Below are positions 1 to 6,908 of a stretch of 7,729 nt of DNA, one piece after another. The stretch comes from Azovibrio restrictus (GTDB taxonomy: Bacteria > Pseudomonadota > Gammaproteobacteria > Burkholderiales > Rhodocyclaceae). A program made the position numbers and the translations under genes. The stretch is from the NCBI GenBank assembly GCA_003252145.1, contig QKDJ01000285.1:1-7729 (forward strand), in the 5' to 3' direction. Numbering within the stretch: position 1 is the stretch's first letter; the number at the start of each line of letters is the position of its first letter. The notes beneath the pieces were generated by a model that was not told the origin of the DNA, did no database searches, and saw nothing but the letters and a program-made list of their open reading frames with translations.

Positions 1-19
1 GGTACCCAAACCCTTCAAT

Positions 20-48
20 AAAAAACGGCAGCCTGGGCTGCCGTTTTT
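20..48. terminator. Intrinsic terminator after topB, probably bidirectional
   Basis: An 8-bp perfect GC-rich stem (26-33 pairing with 36-43) has a very tight loop. It is flanked by an A-run on the left and a T-run at 44-48 on the right, so it has the form of a rho-independent terminator on both strands. It lies about 20 bases past the topB stop codon (68-70, minus strand) and so should end the topB transcript. It could also stop plus-strand transcription entering from the left of the window. Confidence 0.9.
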
Positions 49-67
49 CGTTGGGGCTTCAAGCAAA

Positions 68-2611
68 TCAGGACTCTTCCGCAGCGGCTGCCTTCTTCTT
101 GGGAGCAGCCTTCTTGGCGCCAGCCTTGGGCTCACGCTTCTCGAACTCGAAGCCCACTTTGCCCTCCTTGCCTACTACCAGGAAAGCCGAGAACTTGCGC
201 CGGGTTCGGGAGGAAACAAACTCCTTGAGCAGGTCCGTACGGCCATTTTCCAGGAGCTTTTGCATCTGGGACCGTTCAATGGGCTGGAGCAGGATGATCT
301 TGCCGGAACGGAAGTCACAGGACTTGGTTGGCCCCACGGACTTCTCGCAAACGTATGAATTGCCGTGTTCATACACCCCGCTGCCGCACTTGGGACATTT
401 ACCCAGGCTTTCCTGACCGGAGAAATCCACCGGCTCGGCTGCATCATCTCCAGCATTGCTCTGGCCAAAATCAAACTCGGCCTCGAACTTGTCATTGAGC
501 TTGATGCTGGCGGCAAAGGGGCGCCCCATCTTGTTGCGAAAACCGGTCAGGGGGCCAATGGCCTTCTCAGTCAGCAGGGTTTCGATTTCTTCCGGCTCGA
601 ACTGGCGCCCGGCCACGATCTTCCATAGGGAGAATTCGCAGTCGGAACACTGGAATTTCTTGTAGGTCTCCCGCACCATGCCACCGCACTTGGGACAGGG
701 GGCCTGGAGAATGCCGAAGTCCCCGGGAATGGTGTCGGAATCGTAGGTCTTGGCCCGCTCCACGATGAGCCGGGTCATTTCCGCGATTTCCTGCATGAAC
801 TCCTGGCGGGATAGCTCGCCCTTCTCGATCCGGCCCAGCTTCCATTCCCATTCACCGGTGAGTTCAGGAGCGGTCAATTCATTGACCCCCAGACCGTTCA
901 ACAGGGTCAGGAGGGAGAAAGCCTTGGCGGTGGGAGTCAGTTCCCGGCCTTCCCGCAGCATGTACTGTTCGGCAATCAGGTTTTCGATGATCTGGGCCCG
1001 TGTGGCAGGCGTACCCAAGCCGCGTCCGGCCATGGCGGCCTTCAGTTCCTCGTCTTCCACCATCTTGCCCGCCCCTTCCATGGCAGACAGCAGGGTGGCT
1101 TCCGAGTAGCGGGGAGGCGGCCGGGTTTCGGTGGCCTTCAGATTTACTTCCTGAGTCGCCGCAGTTTCCTTGGGTTCGACCTTGGGCAGGTTGCCCTCTT
1201 CGCCCTCCTGGGTTTCCTTGCCATACACGGCGAGCCAGCCCGGATTCACCAGAATCTTGCCTTCAGTCTTGAAGGGATGCTCTGCAACCCGGGTGATGCG
1301 GGTGGTCACTTGATATTCGGCGGCCGGGAAGAACACGGCCAGAAAGCGCTTGACCACGAAGTCGTAGAGCTTCTGTTCCGGTTCGGACAGGTTCTTGGGG
1401 GCCTGGGTGGTGGGAATGATGGCAAAGTGATCGCTCACCTTGGCATTATTGAAGATGCGCTTGTTGGGCATCACCCAATTGCGGGCCAGCACCTGATGGG
1501 CAAAGGGTGCGTAACGGGCCAGCAGCACCTCGTCGTGGCCCTTGCCCGCCCCTTCCCCGGTCAGCATGGAGAGAGTGGCCTTGACCGTACCCAGGTAATC
1601 CTCGGGCAGACAACGGGAGTCAGTCCGGGGGTAGGTCAGGACCTTGTGCTTTTCGTACAGGGCCTGAGCCAGGCCCAGAGTGTTCTTGGCGGAAAAACCG
1701 AAGCGGGCATTGGCTTCCCGTTGCAGGCTGGTCAAATCGAAGAGCATGGGCGACATGCGGGTTTCCGGCTTGGATTCCTCGCTGACCTGGCCTACCTGGC
1801 CTTCACAGGCGGCGCGGATGGCGGCAGCCTTGGCCTCATCCCAGATCCGGTCAGCCCGGGCATGCTCGTCCTCGGCCTTGCCCTTGAAGCCTTCGTCAAA
1901 CCACTTACCTAAATACTCCCCCGCCTGAACAGCAAAACTAGCTTCCACTTCCCAGTAGGGACGCGGCTTGAATTCGCGAATTTTCTTTTCCCGTTCCACC
2001 ACGATGGCCAGGGTCGGCGTCTGGACCCGCCCCACGGTGGTCAGATGGAAACCGCCGGTCTTGGAATTGAAGGCGGTCATGGCCCGGGTGCCATTGATGC
2101 CCACCAACCAGTCGGACTCGGAACGGCAAACAGCCGCATCTGCCAGCCCCTGCATGTCTGCCCCGGTGCGCAGACGGGTGAAACCGTCGCGAATGGCCTG
2201 CTGGGTCATGGACTGGAGCCAGAGCCGCTGCACGGGTTTGCTGGTTTTGCTGTGCTGGGCAATGTAATTGAAGATCAACTCACCTTCGCGGCCCGCGTCA
2301 CAAGCGTTGATGACGCCATCCACGTCCTTGCGCTTGATCAGCTTGGTGAGCAGTTTCAGCCGGGATTCAGTCTTTTCGATGGGCTTGAGCGCGAAATGAG
2401 GAGGAATCACCGGCAGATGGGCGAAGGACCATTTACCACGCTTCACCTCATACTCTTCCGGGCATGCCAGTTCCAGCAGATGGCCGATGGCCGAAGACAC
2501 GACGTAATCGTCGTTCTCGAAGTAGTCGTCGTGTTTGGTCAGACCACCCAGGGCCTTGGATATATCAGCAGCTACGGACGGTTTTTCGGCAATGATCAGC
2601 TTTTTGCCCAT
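68..2611 (-). CDS. topB: DNA topoisomerase III with two C-terminal zinc-finger modules
   Basis: Type IA topoisomerase of 847 residues: it cuts one DNA strand through a tyrosine, passes a strand and reseals, decatenating and relaxing DNA in the cytoplasm. The N-terminal Toprim domain shows IIAEKPS (6-12) and DAGREGE (105-111). The catalytic tyrosine is Y327 in TYPRTDSR. After the core come two Cys4 fingers (C639/C642/C655/C658 and C739/C742/C755/C765), each followed by a topoisomerase C-terminal repeat-like segment (about 660-715 and 770-825), then a Lys/Ala-rich tail (about 829-843). Bacterial TopB without extra fingers is nearer 650 residues, so the C-terminal extension is substantial. I start at MGKKLIIAEKPS because the motif begins the protein in this family. 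An ATG 27 bases upstream (2638) is in frame, but its first codons lie in a GC-rich hairpin and it has no Shine-Dalgarno; the chosen start also has only a weak one. The alternative name topA is unlikely given the DAGREGE motif and layout. Confidence 0.93.
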   Translation of the reverse strand: MGKKLIIAEKPSVAADISKALGGLTKHDDYFENDDYVVSSAIGHLLELACPEEYEVKRGKWSFAHLPVIPPHFALKPIEKTESRLKLLTKLIKRKDVDGVINACDAGREGELIFNYIAQHSKTSKPVQRLWLQSMTQQAIRDGFTRLRTGADMQGLADAAVCRSESDWLVGINGTRAMTAFNSKTGGFHLTTVGRVQTPTLAIVVEREKKIREFKPRPYWEVEASFAVQAGEYLGKWFDEGFKGKAEDEHARADRIWDEAKAAAIRAACEGQVGQVSEESKPETRMSPMLFDLTSLQREANARFGFSAKNTLGLAQALYEKHKVLTYPRTDSRCLPEDYLGTVKATLSMLTGEGAGKGHDEVLLARYAPFAHQVLARNWVMPNKRIFNNAKVSDHFAIIPTTQAPKNLSEPEQKLYDFVVKRFLAVFFPAAEYQVTTRITRVAEHPFKTEGKILVNPGWLAVYGKETQEGEEGNLPKVEPKETAATQEVNLKATETRPPPRYSEATLLSAMEGAGKMVEDEELKAAMAGRGLGTPATRAQIIENLIAEQYMLREGRELTPTAKAFSLLTLLNGLGVNELTAPELTGEWEWKLGRIEKGELSRQEFMQEIAEMTRLIVERAKTYDSDTIPGDFGILQAPCPKCGGMVRETYKKFQCSDCEFSLWKIVAGRQFEPEEIETLLTEKAIGPLTGFRNKMGRPFAASIKLNDKFEAEFDFGQSNAGDDAAEPVDFSGQESLGKCPKCGSGVYEHGNSYVCEKSVGPTKSCDFRSGKIILLQPIERSQMQKLLENGRTDLLKEFVSSRTRRKFSAFLVVGKEGKVGFEFEKREPKAGAKKAAPKKKAAAAEES

Positions 2612-2626
2612 GGAGTTTCGCCTGTT

Positions 2627-2650
2627 GAAAGGCCCCATACGGGGCCGTTC
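2627..2650 (-). other. GC-rich hairpin in the topB leader (possible weak terminator of smg)
   Basis: GGCCCC (2631-2636) and GGGGCC (2641-2646) pair around a 4-base loop. The stem continues past one mismatch with three further pairs (2627-2629 with 2648-2650). On the minus strand it is followed by only TTTC, so it is at best a weak intrinsic terminator for the lysM-dprA-smg transcript. It sits 15 bases before the preferred topB ATG, so it could instead be a leader structure that limits topB translation or stabilises the RNA. The sequence shows the hairpin; either role is inference. Confidence 0.5.
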
Positions 2651-2667
2651 GTGAAAAATTGCGGGGG

Positions 2668-2697
2668 ATGATAAGGGGCGGAAGGCCGCGACCGCAA
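2668..2697 (-). promoter_or_regulatory. Possible sigma70-type promoter for topB
   Basis: Read on the minus strand, TTGCGG (2697-2692) and TATCAT (2673-2668) are separated by 18 bases. Each element matches 4 of 6 consensus positions. It lies in the smg-topB gap and would start RNA near 2661, giving a leader of about 50 nt that contains the 2627-2650 hairpin. In GC-rich DNA such matches can arise by chance. Confidence 0.35.
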
Positions 2698-2719
2698 GGC
2701 GCGAGCAATCCCCATAAAA

Positions 2720-3166
2720 TTACTGCAGGATGGGTGGCTCGGCCACATCGGCCAGAAGCTCCTCGACAATCAAGGGGTCCAGGTCTTGCTCCCGGCTCCA
2801 GAGCACCATCAGAACCACCACCTTGAAATACTCCAGGGATACCCGGTTGTCCCCCAGTTCCATGGCCCGTTCCAGGATCAATTCCCGCAGGGGTGCATCC
2901 ACCACATCGGCCCGCTCCAGGAAACAGAGGAAGTCCAGGCAGTCCGCGCCCAGACGATCCCGTTCCTGTTCGGTAAAAATTCGGATGCTCCGACTGCTGA
3001 AAGAAGCTGCCTGACCGGCACGGAGATTGCCCAACCACTCCAAAGCAGCATTGATCTCCATTTCATCGAAGCCCTCAGCCGACAACTTGCGAAGCAAGGT
3101 ATCCCCCTCCGGATGAACGGGAAAGTCAGCATAATTTTCAAAGAGATAGACGAAAATATCGATCAT
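2720..3166 (-). CDS. smg: Smg family protein (DUF494)
   Basis: Small acidic, mostly helical protein of 148 residues, recognised from its opening (MIDIFVYLFENY) and the following pattern GFDEMEINAALEWL, both typical of Smg/DUF494. It also keeps the RIFTEQERDRLGADCLDFLCFLE segment type (about 62-85) and a closing VVLMVLWSRE stretch (about 117-126). The molecular function of Smg is not established; the gene is best known for its stable position beside dprA. There is no signal peptide or membrane segment. I choose the ATG at 3166 because homologues begin at this motif. ATG at 3175 and TTG at 3184 are also in frame; the TTG overlaps the dprA stop. None of the three has a good Shine-Dalgarno, so translation probably depends on coupling to dprA, which ends about 14 bases upstream. 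Confidence 0.88.
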   Translation of the reverse strand: MIDIFVYLFENYADFPVHPEGDTLLRKLSAEGFDEMEINAALEWLGNLRAGQAASFSSRSIRIFTEQERDRLGADCLDFLCFLERADVVDAPLRELILERAMELGDNRVSLEYFKVVVLMVLWSREQDLDPLIVEELLADVAEPPILQ

Positions 3167-3180
3167 GGTGTGCATTGAGG

Positions 3181-4281
3181 TCAAAGGCGCTGGTAACGAT
3201 TTCCTGGCAAAACGGCCACCCGCCCTTCCAGTTCCAGCCCCATCAGAATGGCGAGAAGCGCATCTGCCGTCAAGCCACTTCGTTCAGCCAGCAGATCCAA
3301 TCCACAGGGATCATAGCCTAGCCACTCCAGTACCTGAGCCGATTCATCATCGGGCAGTGGCGCCTGTTTACACTCAGCTTCAGAGCACACCCCGGGACTG
3401 ACGGCAGCGCCCAATTCTTCCAGTACATCCTGAGCGGACTCCACCAGCTTTGCACCGTCCTTAATCAAGCGATGGGCCCCACGACTGACAGGAGAATGAA
3501 TGGAGCCCGGAATCGCGAAGACCTCTCGCCCCTGTTCCGCCGCCAGGCGGGCCGTGATCAGGGAGCCGCTTTCCAGGGCTGCTTCCACCACCAATACTCC
3601 GCGAGAAAGGCCCGATATGATCCGATTGCGCCGGGGAAAGTTGGCCCCCATGGCTGGGGTGCCCAGAGGAAACTCTGAAACGATGGCACCCTGTTCCACA
3701 ATGTGTCGTGCCAGCTCCTGATTACGGGCCGGATAAAGCCGGTCTGCCCCGGTACCAATTACCGCGATGGTTGCACCACCCGCCAGCAAGGCTCCCCGGT
3801 GGGCAGCCCCGTCTATTCCCAATGCCAAACCACTGACAATGCCGTAACCGGCCCCGGCCAACACCCGGGCGAAATCCTCGGCCGTCCGCAGCCCTCCGGG
3901 CGTGGCATTGCGACTCCCCACCACTGCAAGAGCAGGCTGATGCAACAAATCGGGATTGCCGCGCACATAAATGAGGCTGGGAGGGTCAGGAATCTCCAGC
4001 AGTTGCCGGGGATAAGCCTCATCGGCCAAGGTCAGGATATGTTGCCCCGGCTGAGACGCCCAAGACAAAGCCGCCTCAAGGGCGGCTTCCACGGGGGTAT
4101 CCAGAAGCAGGTCGGCTTTTTTACCAATGACCTCCTGCAGCGCTGCGCGACCTGCTGAAAAAATCTGCTGGGGCAAGCCGAAGGTACGCAACAGCTTGCG
4201 CTGGGACTCGCCCCCCAGACCAGAAATCAGCGTCAGCCGCAACCAGGCGGCCAGCGCTTCATCAGGGGTTGTGGACGACAT
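3181..4281 (-). CDS. dprA: DNA-processing protein DprA (Smf)
   Basis: Cytoplasmic protein of 366 residues that in this family binds incoming single-stranded DNA and loads RecA on it during natural transformation. An N-terminal helical/SAM-like region (about 10-100) precedes the Rossmann-like DNA-binding core. The core shows VGSRNAT (121-127), SGLALGID (150-157), GTGADRLYP (176-184), FPRRNRIISGLS (215-226) and the ESGSLITA stretch (237-244). A C-terminal winged-helix (DprA-WH) segment follows at about 315-366. All core motifs look intact, so the protein should be functional; that the host is naturally competent is not shown, since dprA is widespread in non-competent bacteria. The start codon lies inside the end of the LysM gene (20-base overlap). 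A GGAG directly abuts the ATG, too close to be an ideal ribosome site, so translational coupling is likely. No alternative ATG upstream fits. Confidence 0.96.
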   Translation of the reverse strand: MSSTTPDEALAAWLRLTLISGLGGESQRKLLRTFGLPQQIFSAGRAALQEVIGKKADLLLDTPVEAALEAALSWASQPGQHILTLADEAYPRQLLEIPDPPSLIYVRGNPDLLHQPALAVVGSRNATPGGLRTAEDFARVLAGAGYGIVSGLALGIDGAAHRGALLAGGATIAVIGTGADRLYPARNQELARHIVEQGAIVSEFPLGTPAMGANFPRRNRIISGLSRGVLVVEAALESGSLITARLAAEQGREVFAIPGSIHSPVSRGAHRLIKDGAKLVESAQDVLEELGAAVSPGVCSEAECKQAPLPDDESAQVLEWLGYDPCGLDLLAERSGLTADALLAILMGLELEGRVAVLPGNRYQRL

Positions 4282-5290
4282 CTCCGATGGTCAGAGGACG
4301 GCTGGCTTCCATCACGAGCCCATAGGACACCCTATCGAAGGTACGGAAGATGAACACCAGACCATAGCGCTGCTCTGGCAGGGCTACTGTTTGATTCTTG
4401 CCGTCCTTGTCCTGATAGACACTCACGCGCTTGGTGAAAAGCCCCAGCACGTGGCCCCGCTCAAGACCAGAGTCCTTGCCACGGTTGATGGCGACCACAG
4501 AATTCTTGCCACCAGTACCAACCCCACCATAAATGGAGGCTACCTGACCCGAAACATCCTGTTCCAGGCGATGGGGCACATAGGCCAGAAGTCCCGGATC
4601 TTCTGCTGGCAACAGGAGGTTACCCTTGAGAATTTCTTCCCGGGCCGTCAGCACTTCCATGAGTGCCACTTCCCCAGGTTGCCGCACTATGGCCGTACCC
4701 AGATAGGCGGCTTCATAGCCCAGCACTTCCTTGGTTGTCGGATCCTTGAGGGCTACACCGGGGCGATAGATAAACCAGCGGTCATTAGGCGCATTCAGCC
4801 CCAAGACGAAAATTTCATCCCCATTACCAGCGACAACCCGAGACTCCGGCGTGTCCACAATCCGGGGCGCATCCTTCAGCTCATCCTCATCGACAATCAG
4901 AGGCTGGGAAATGAAGGGCTCGATGATGTTGGGCGGAATGGAGGGAATTTCCTCTGCCAGGGGTTCGTTGTAAACCTTAGGCGACACTTTCTCAGTGCCG
5001 GACCTGACAGGTTTGCCGATACGCAGGCGCGGATGCCCGTCAGACATATCCAGCAAGACGATATCGCCGGGATAGATCAGATGGGGATTCTTGATCTGTT
5101 CCTTGTTCAGGCGCCAAATCTCAGGCCAGCGCCAGGGCTCCTTGAGGAACTTACCGGAGATATCCCAAAGGGTATCTCCCTTCACCACAACGTGCCGGTC
5201 CGGCACATTGTCGACCAGTTGCAAGGGTTCCTCGGCGTGAGCTGTCACAGCAGCCACGGCCAGAAGTAGGGCAGATATAATACGGGACAT
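4262..5290 (-). CDS. Exported LysM-domain protein next to dprA
   Basis: Protein of 342 residues with a cleavable Sec-type signal peptide: MSRIIS, a hydrophobic stretch rich in Ala/Leu/Val, and a predicted cut after AHA (about residue 19). One LysM domain follows at about 32-80 (HVVVKGDTLWDIS at its start, NPHLIYPGDIVLL at its end), the fold that binds N-acetylglucosamine in peptidoglycan. A Pro/acidic linker (about 95-140) leads to a roughly 200-residue C-terminal region with no motif I can name. The protein probably sits in the periplasm on the cell wall; no catalytic site is visible, so binding or scaffolding is the safest reading. I start at 5290 because the signal peptide begins there and GAGG (5304-5301) is well spaced. 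A longer in-frame ATG at 5368 would bury the signal peptide. From memory, similar LysM genes occupy this slot between def and dprA in pseudomonads. Confidence 0.9.
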   Translation of the reverse strand: MSRIISALLLAVAAVTAHAEEPLQLVDNVPDRHVVVKGDTLWDISGKFLKEPWRWPEIWRLNKEQIKNPHLIYPGDIVLLDMSDGHPRLRIGKPVRSGTEKVSPKVYNEPLAEEIPSIPPNIIEPFISQPLIVDEDELKDAPRIVDTPESRVVAGNGDEIFVLGLNAPNDRWFIYRPGVALKDPTTKEVLGYEAAYLGTAIVRQPGEVALMEVLTAREEILKGNLLLPAEDPGLLAYVPHRLEQDVSGQVASIYGGVGTGGKNSVVAINRGKDSGLERGHVLGLFTKRVSVYQDKDGKNQTVALPEQRYGLVFIFRTFDRVSYGLVMEASRPLTIGDVVHNP

Positions 5291-5307
5291 GGAGTTTTCC
5301 TCGCGTG

Positions 5308-5324
5308 CCGGCGGAACAAGCCGG
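5308..5324 (-). other. Small hairpin before the LysM gene ribosome site
   Basis: CCGGC (5308-5312) and GCCGG (5320-5324) form a 5-bp stem with a 7-base loop, ending just upstream of the GAGG ribosome site at 5301-5304. It could affect access to the ribosome site, but a stem this short is common by chance in GC-rich DNA. Confidence 0.25.
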
Positions 5325-5351
5325 AACCGCGCCAGTCCAAAACACAAGGAC

Positions 5352-5435
5352 TCAGGCCTCCGGCTCATGCCGTTCCAATTCTCGGAAATGCTTGAGATTC
5401 TGCACGTAATGACTTAACTGAGCAAGCTTTTCCAT
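5352..5435 (-). CDS. Possible 27-residue small protein antisense to the def start
   Basis: A short ORF runs from an ATG sharing the CCATGG of the def start codon to a TGA at 5352. It encodes a charged, helix-friendly peptide beginning [11 protein letters not shown] and ending ERHEPEA. An AGGA lies 9 bases before the ATG, inside def on the other strand. It does not resemble a family I know. A promoter for it would have to lie within def, and the LysM promoter proposed at 5397-5425 would start downstream of its ATG and so not express it. Coincidence remains the most likely reading. Confidence 0.2.
   Translation of the reverse strand: MEKLAQLSHYVQNLKHFRELERHEPEA
5397..5425 (-). promoter_or_regulatory. 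Weak candidate promoter for lysM-dprA-smg
   Basis: On the minus strand TTGCTC (5425-5420) and CAGAAT (5402-5397) are 17 bases apart, with 3 and 4 of 6 consensus matches. It lies in the 143-base divergent region between def and the LysM gene, where a promoter for each direction is expected. It would give a leader of about 100 nt. On the plus strand I see a TTGAGA (5392-5397) but no good -10 at the right distance, so the def promoter remains unassigned. Confidence 0.25.
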
Positions 5436-5937
5436 GGCCCTACTTCCTATTTTGCGCTTCCCTGATGCCCGTCTGAAAAAAATAGCCTCTCCGGTGGAAA
5501 AAATCGACGACGGCATTCGCACCCTGATCGCCAACATGGCCGAAACCATGTACGAGGCTCCCGGCATCGGGCTGGCAGCCACGCAGGTGGATGTTCACAA
5601 ACAAATCGTGGTTATCGACACCTCGGAAGAGCGAAACCAGCTACTGGTTCTAATCAACCCCCGCATCACCCACATGGATGGAGTGCAGGTTTATGAGGAA
5701 GGATGCCTGTCTGTTCCAGGCATTTACGACAAGGTGGAACGTGCCGCCGAGGTGGACGTTACCTTTCTGGACATTGAGGGCGAATCCCGCACCCTGAAAG
5801 CCGATGGCCTACTCGCTGTCTGCATACAGCACGAACTGGATCACCTGCAGGGCAAAGTGTTCGTGGATCACCTCTCCCAGCTCAAGCAGCTGCGCATCAA
5901 GACCAAACTGGCCAAACAAGCCCGGATCACTGCATGA
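5434..5937 (+). CDS. def: Peptide deformylase
   Basis: Cytoplasmic metalloenzyme of 167 residues that removes the formyl group from the N-terminal methionine of new proteins. All three family motifs are intact: GIGLAATQ (44-51), EGCLSVP (89-95) and QHELDH (132-137). The metal ligands are C91, H133 and H137, E134 is the catalytic acid/base, and Q51 is the conserved active-site glutamine. Length is normal for bacterial deformylases (E. coli about 169). An in-frame stop (5419-5421) just upstream and the family-like opening ([14 protein letters not shown]) fix the start at 5434, although only a weak GAG-type ribosome site precedes it. It is the first gene of the plus-strand block and overlaps fmt by 4 bases, so both halves of the formyl-methionine cycle are made together. 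Confidence 0.97.
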   Translation: MALLPILRFPDARLKKIASPVEKIDDGIRTLIANMAETMYEAPGIGLAATQVDVHKQIVVIDTSEERNQLLVLINPRITHMDGVQVYEEGCLSVPGIYDKVERAAEVDVTFLDIEGESRTLKADGLLAVCIQHELDHLQGKVFVDHLSQLKQLRIKTKLAKQARITA

Positions 5938-6860
5938 AACTGATTTTTGCGGGCACACCCGAATTTGCCGCCAGCGCCCTGGCCGCTCTTATTCAGGCGG
6001 GACATGAGATTCCCCTGGTTCTGACTCAGCCCGATCGTCCTGCCGGACGAGGTATGCAGTTGCAGCCTTCACCAGTCAAGCAACTGGCCCTGCAGCACGG
6101 AATTGAAGTCTTCCAGCCCCTGTCCCTGAAAAAGGACCCAACGGCTCAAGAGCGCATTGCCAGCATCCAGGCTGATGCCATGATTGTGGCCGCCTATGGC
6201 CTGATCCTGCCTCAGACCGTGTTGGACATGCCTCGTCTGGGTTGCCTCAACATCCATGCCTCCCTACTCCCCCGCTGGCGTGGCGCTGCGCCCATCCAAC
6301 GCTCGATTGAGGCTGGAGATGCGGAAACGGGTGTCTGCATCATGCAGATGGAAGCCGGTCTCGATACAGGCCCGGTCCTGGCCCGAGATGCAACCCCTAT
6401 CGGAGCAGAGGACACTGCCGCCTCCCTCCATGACCGCCTGGCAGCCATGGGTGCCCGACTCCTGGTGGATACCCTGCCCCGCCTACCTCTGACTCCTGAG
6501 CCCCAGCCCGAAGCAGGCATTACCTACGCGGCCAAGATCGAGAAATCCGAGGCCGCCCTACATTGGACTCGTCCAGCTCTGGAGCTGGATCGTCAAATCC
6601 GGGCTTTCAACCCCTTCCCTGCCGCCCTGGCCCACTTCCAGGGCAACCCGGTCAAGATCTGGGCCGCCCATCCTGTTCCCGGTCAAGGCCAACCCGGCAC
6701 TGTTTTGGCCGTGGATAAGCACGGCATTACCGTGGCCTGTGGCGAAGGCGCTCTCTGCCTGACCCAGTTGCAAAAGGCGGGAGGCAAACGCCTCGAAGCA
6801 GCCCAGTTCCTGGCGGGAAATTCGATCAAACCGAATGAAAGCTTCGAAAGCCAGGCTTGA
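5934..6860 (+). CDS. fmt: Methionyl-tRNA formyltransferase
   Basis: Enzyme of 308 residues that transfers a formyl group from 10-formyl-tetrahydrofolate to initiator Met-tRNA, the step that def later reverses on the protein. The N-terminal catalytic domain shows GTPEFA (7-12), the catalytic triad N106, H108 and D144 (in NIHAS and GLDTG), and [13 protein letters not shown] (110-122). The C-terminal tRNA-binding domain starts near 195, with [12 protein letters not shown] (196-207), RAFNPFPAA (223-231) and [15 protein letters not shown] (279-293). Length is close to the usual 310-315. The ATG overlaps the def stop as ATGA, and no strong ribosome site precedes it, so translation is probably coupled to def. 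The last codons overlap a candidate htpX promoter. Confidence 0.97.
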   Translation: MKLIFAGTPEFAASALAALIQAGHEIPLVLTQPDRPAGRGMQLQPSPVKQLALQHGIEVFQPLSLKKDPTAQERIASIQADAMIVAAYGLILPQTVLDMPRLGCLNIHASLLPRWRGAAPIQRSIEAGDAETGVCIMQMEAGLDTGPVLARDATPIGAEDTAASLHDRLAAMGARLLVDTLPRLPLTPEPQPEAGITYAAKIEKSEAALHWTRPALELDRQIRAFNPFPAALAHFQGNPVKIWAAHPVPGQGQPGTVLAVDKHGITVACGEGALCLTQLQKAGGKRLEAAQFLAGNSIKPNESFESQA

Positions 6861-6886
6861 ATTCGAAGGGTCATCCCCTATCTAAT
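6856..6886 (+). promoter_or_regulatory. Candidate htpX promoter with sigma32-like and sigma70-like elements
   Basis: CTTGAA (6856-6861) spans the fmt stop codon. After 13 bases comes CCCC (6875-6878), directly followed by TATCTA. CTTGAA, a 12-14 base gap and CCCC at the -10 are the hallmarks of heat-shock sigma32 promoters, though here the bases after CCCC are TATCT instead of ATNT. The same stretch reads as a sigma70 promoter: TTGAAT (6857-6862), 18 bases, TCTAAT (6881-6886), with 4 and 5 of 6 matches. RNA would start near 6892, about 30 bases before the htpX ATG. E. coli htpX is known to be heat-inducible through sigma32, which makes the placement meaningful; activity here is inferred. Confidence 0.5.
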
Positions 6887-6908
6887 GGGGTGAGTTCATA
6901 GCTGCCTC

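Noticed and set aside
1..6. GGTACC (KpnI-type site) at the very first bases, as a sign of a cloning junction
   Set aside because: A single six-base match is common by chance, and the sequence beyond it reads as normal terminator and gene end.
1277..2671. Plus-strand ORFs of 211 and 208 codons opposite topB
   Set aside because: They mirror intact TopB motifs on the minus strand, have no ribosome sites and look like no known protein; they are shadows of topB.
4127..5269. A 380-codon plus-strand ORF opposite the LysM gene and the start of dprA
   Set aside because: The minus-strand proteins are clearly real (signal peptide plus LysM; DprA motifs). The plus-strand product has no recognisable motif and is explained by GC-rich codon use leaving the opposite frame open.
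6842..6869. CTTCGAA/TTCGAAG inverted repeat around the fmt stop as a fmt terminator
   Set aside because: The arms are short, at most 7 pairs around a loop of about 13 bases, and no T-run follows. Half of it is fmt coding sequence.
6875..6890. CCCC and GGGG arms between fmt and htpX as a terminator hairpin
   Set aside because: Only 4 pairs form, the bases inside and outside mismatch, and no T-run follows. The CCCC fits better as part of the htpX promoter.
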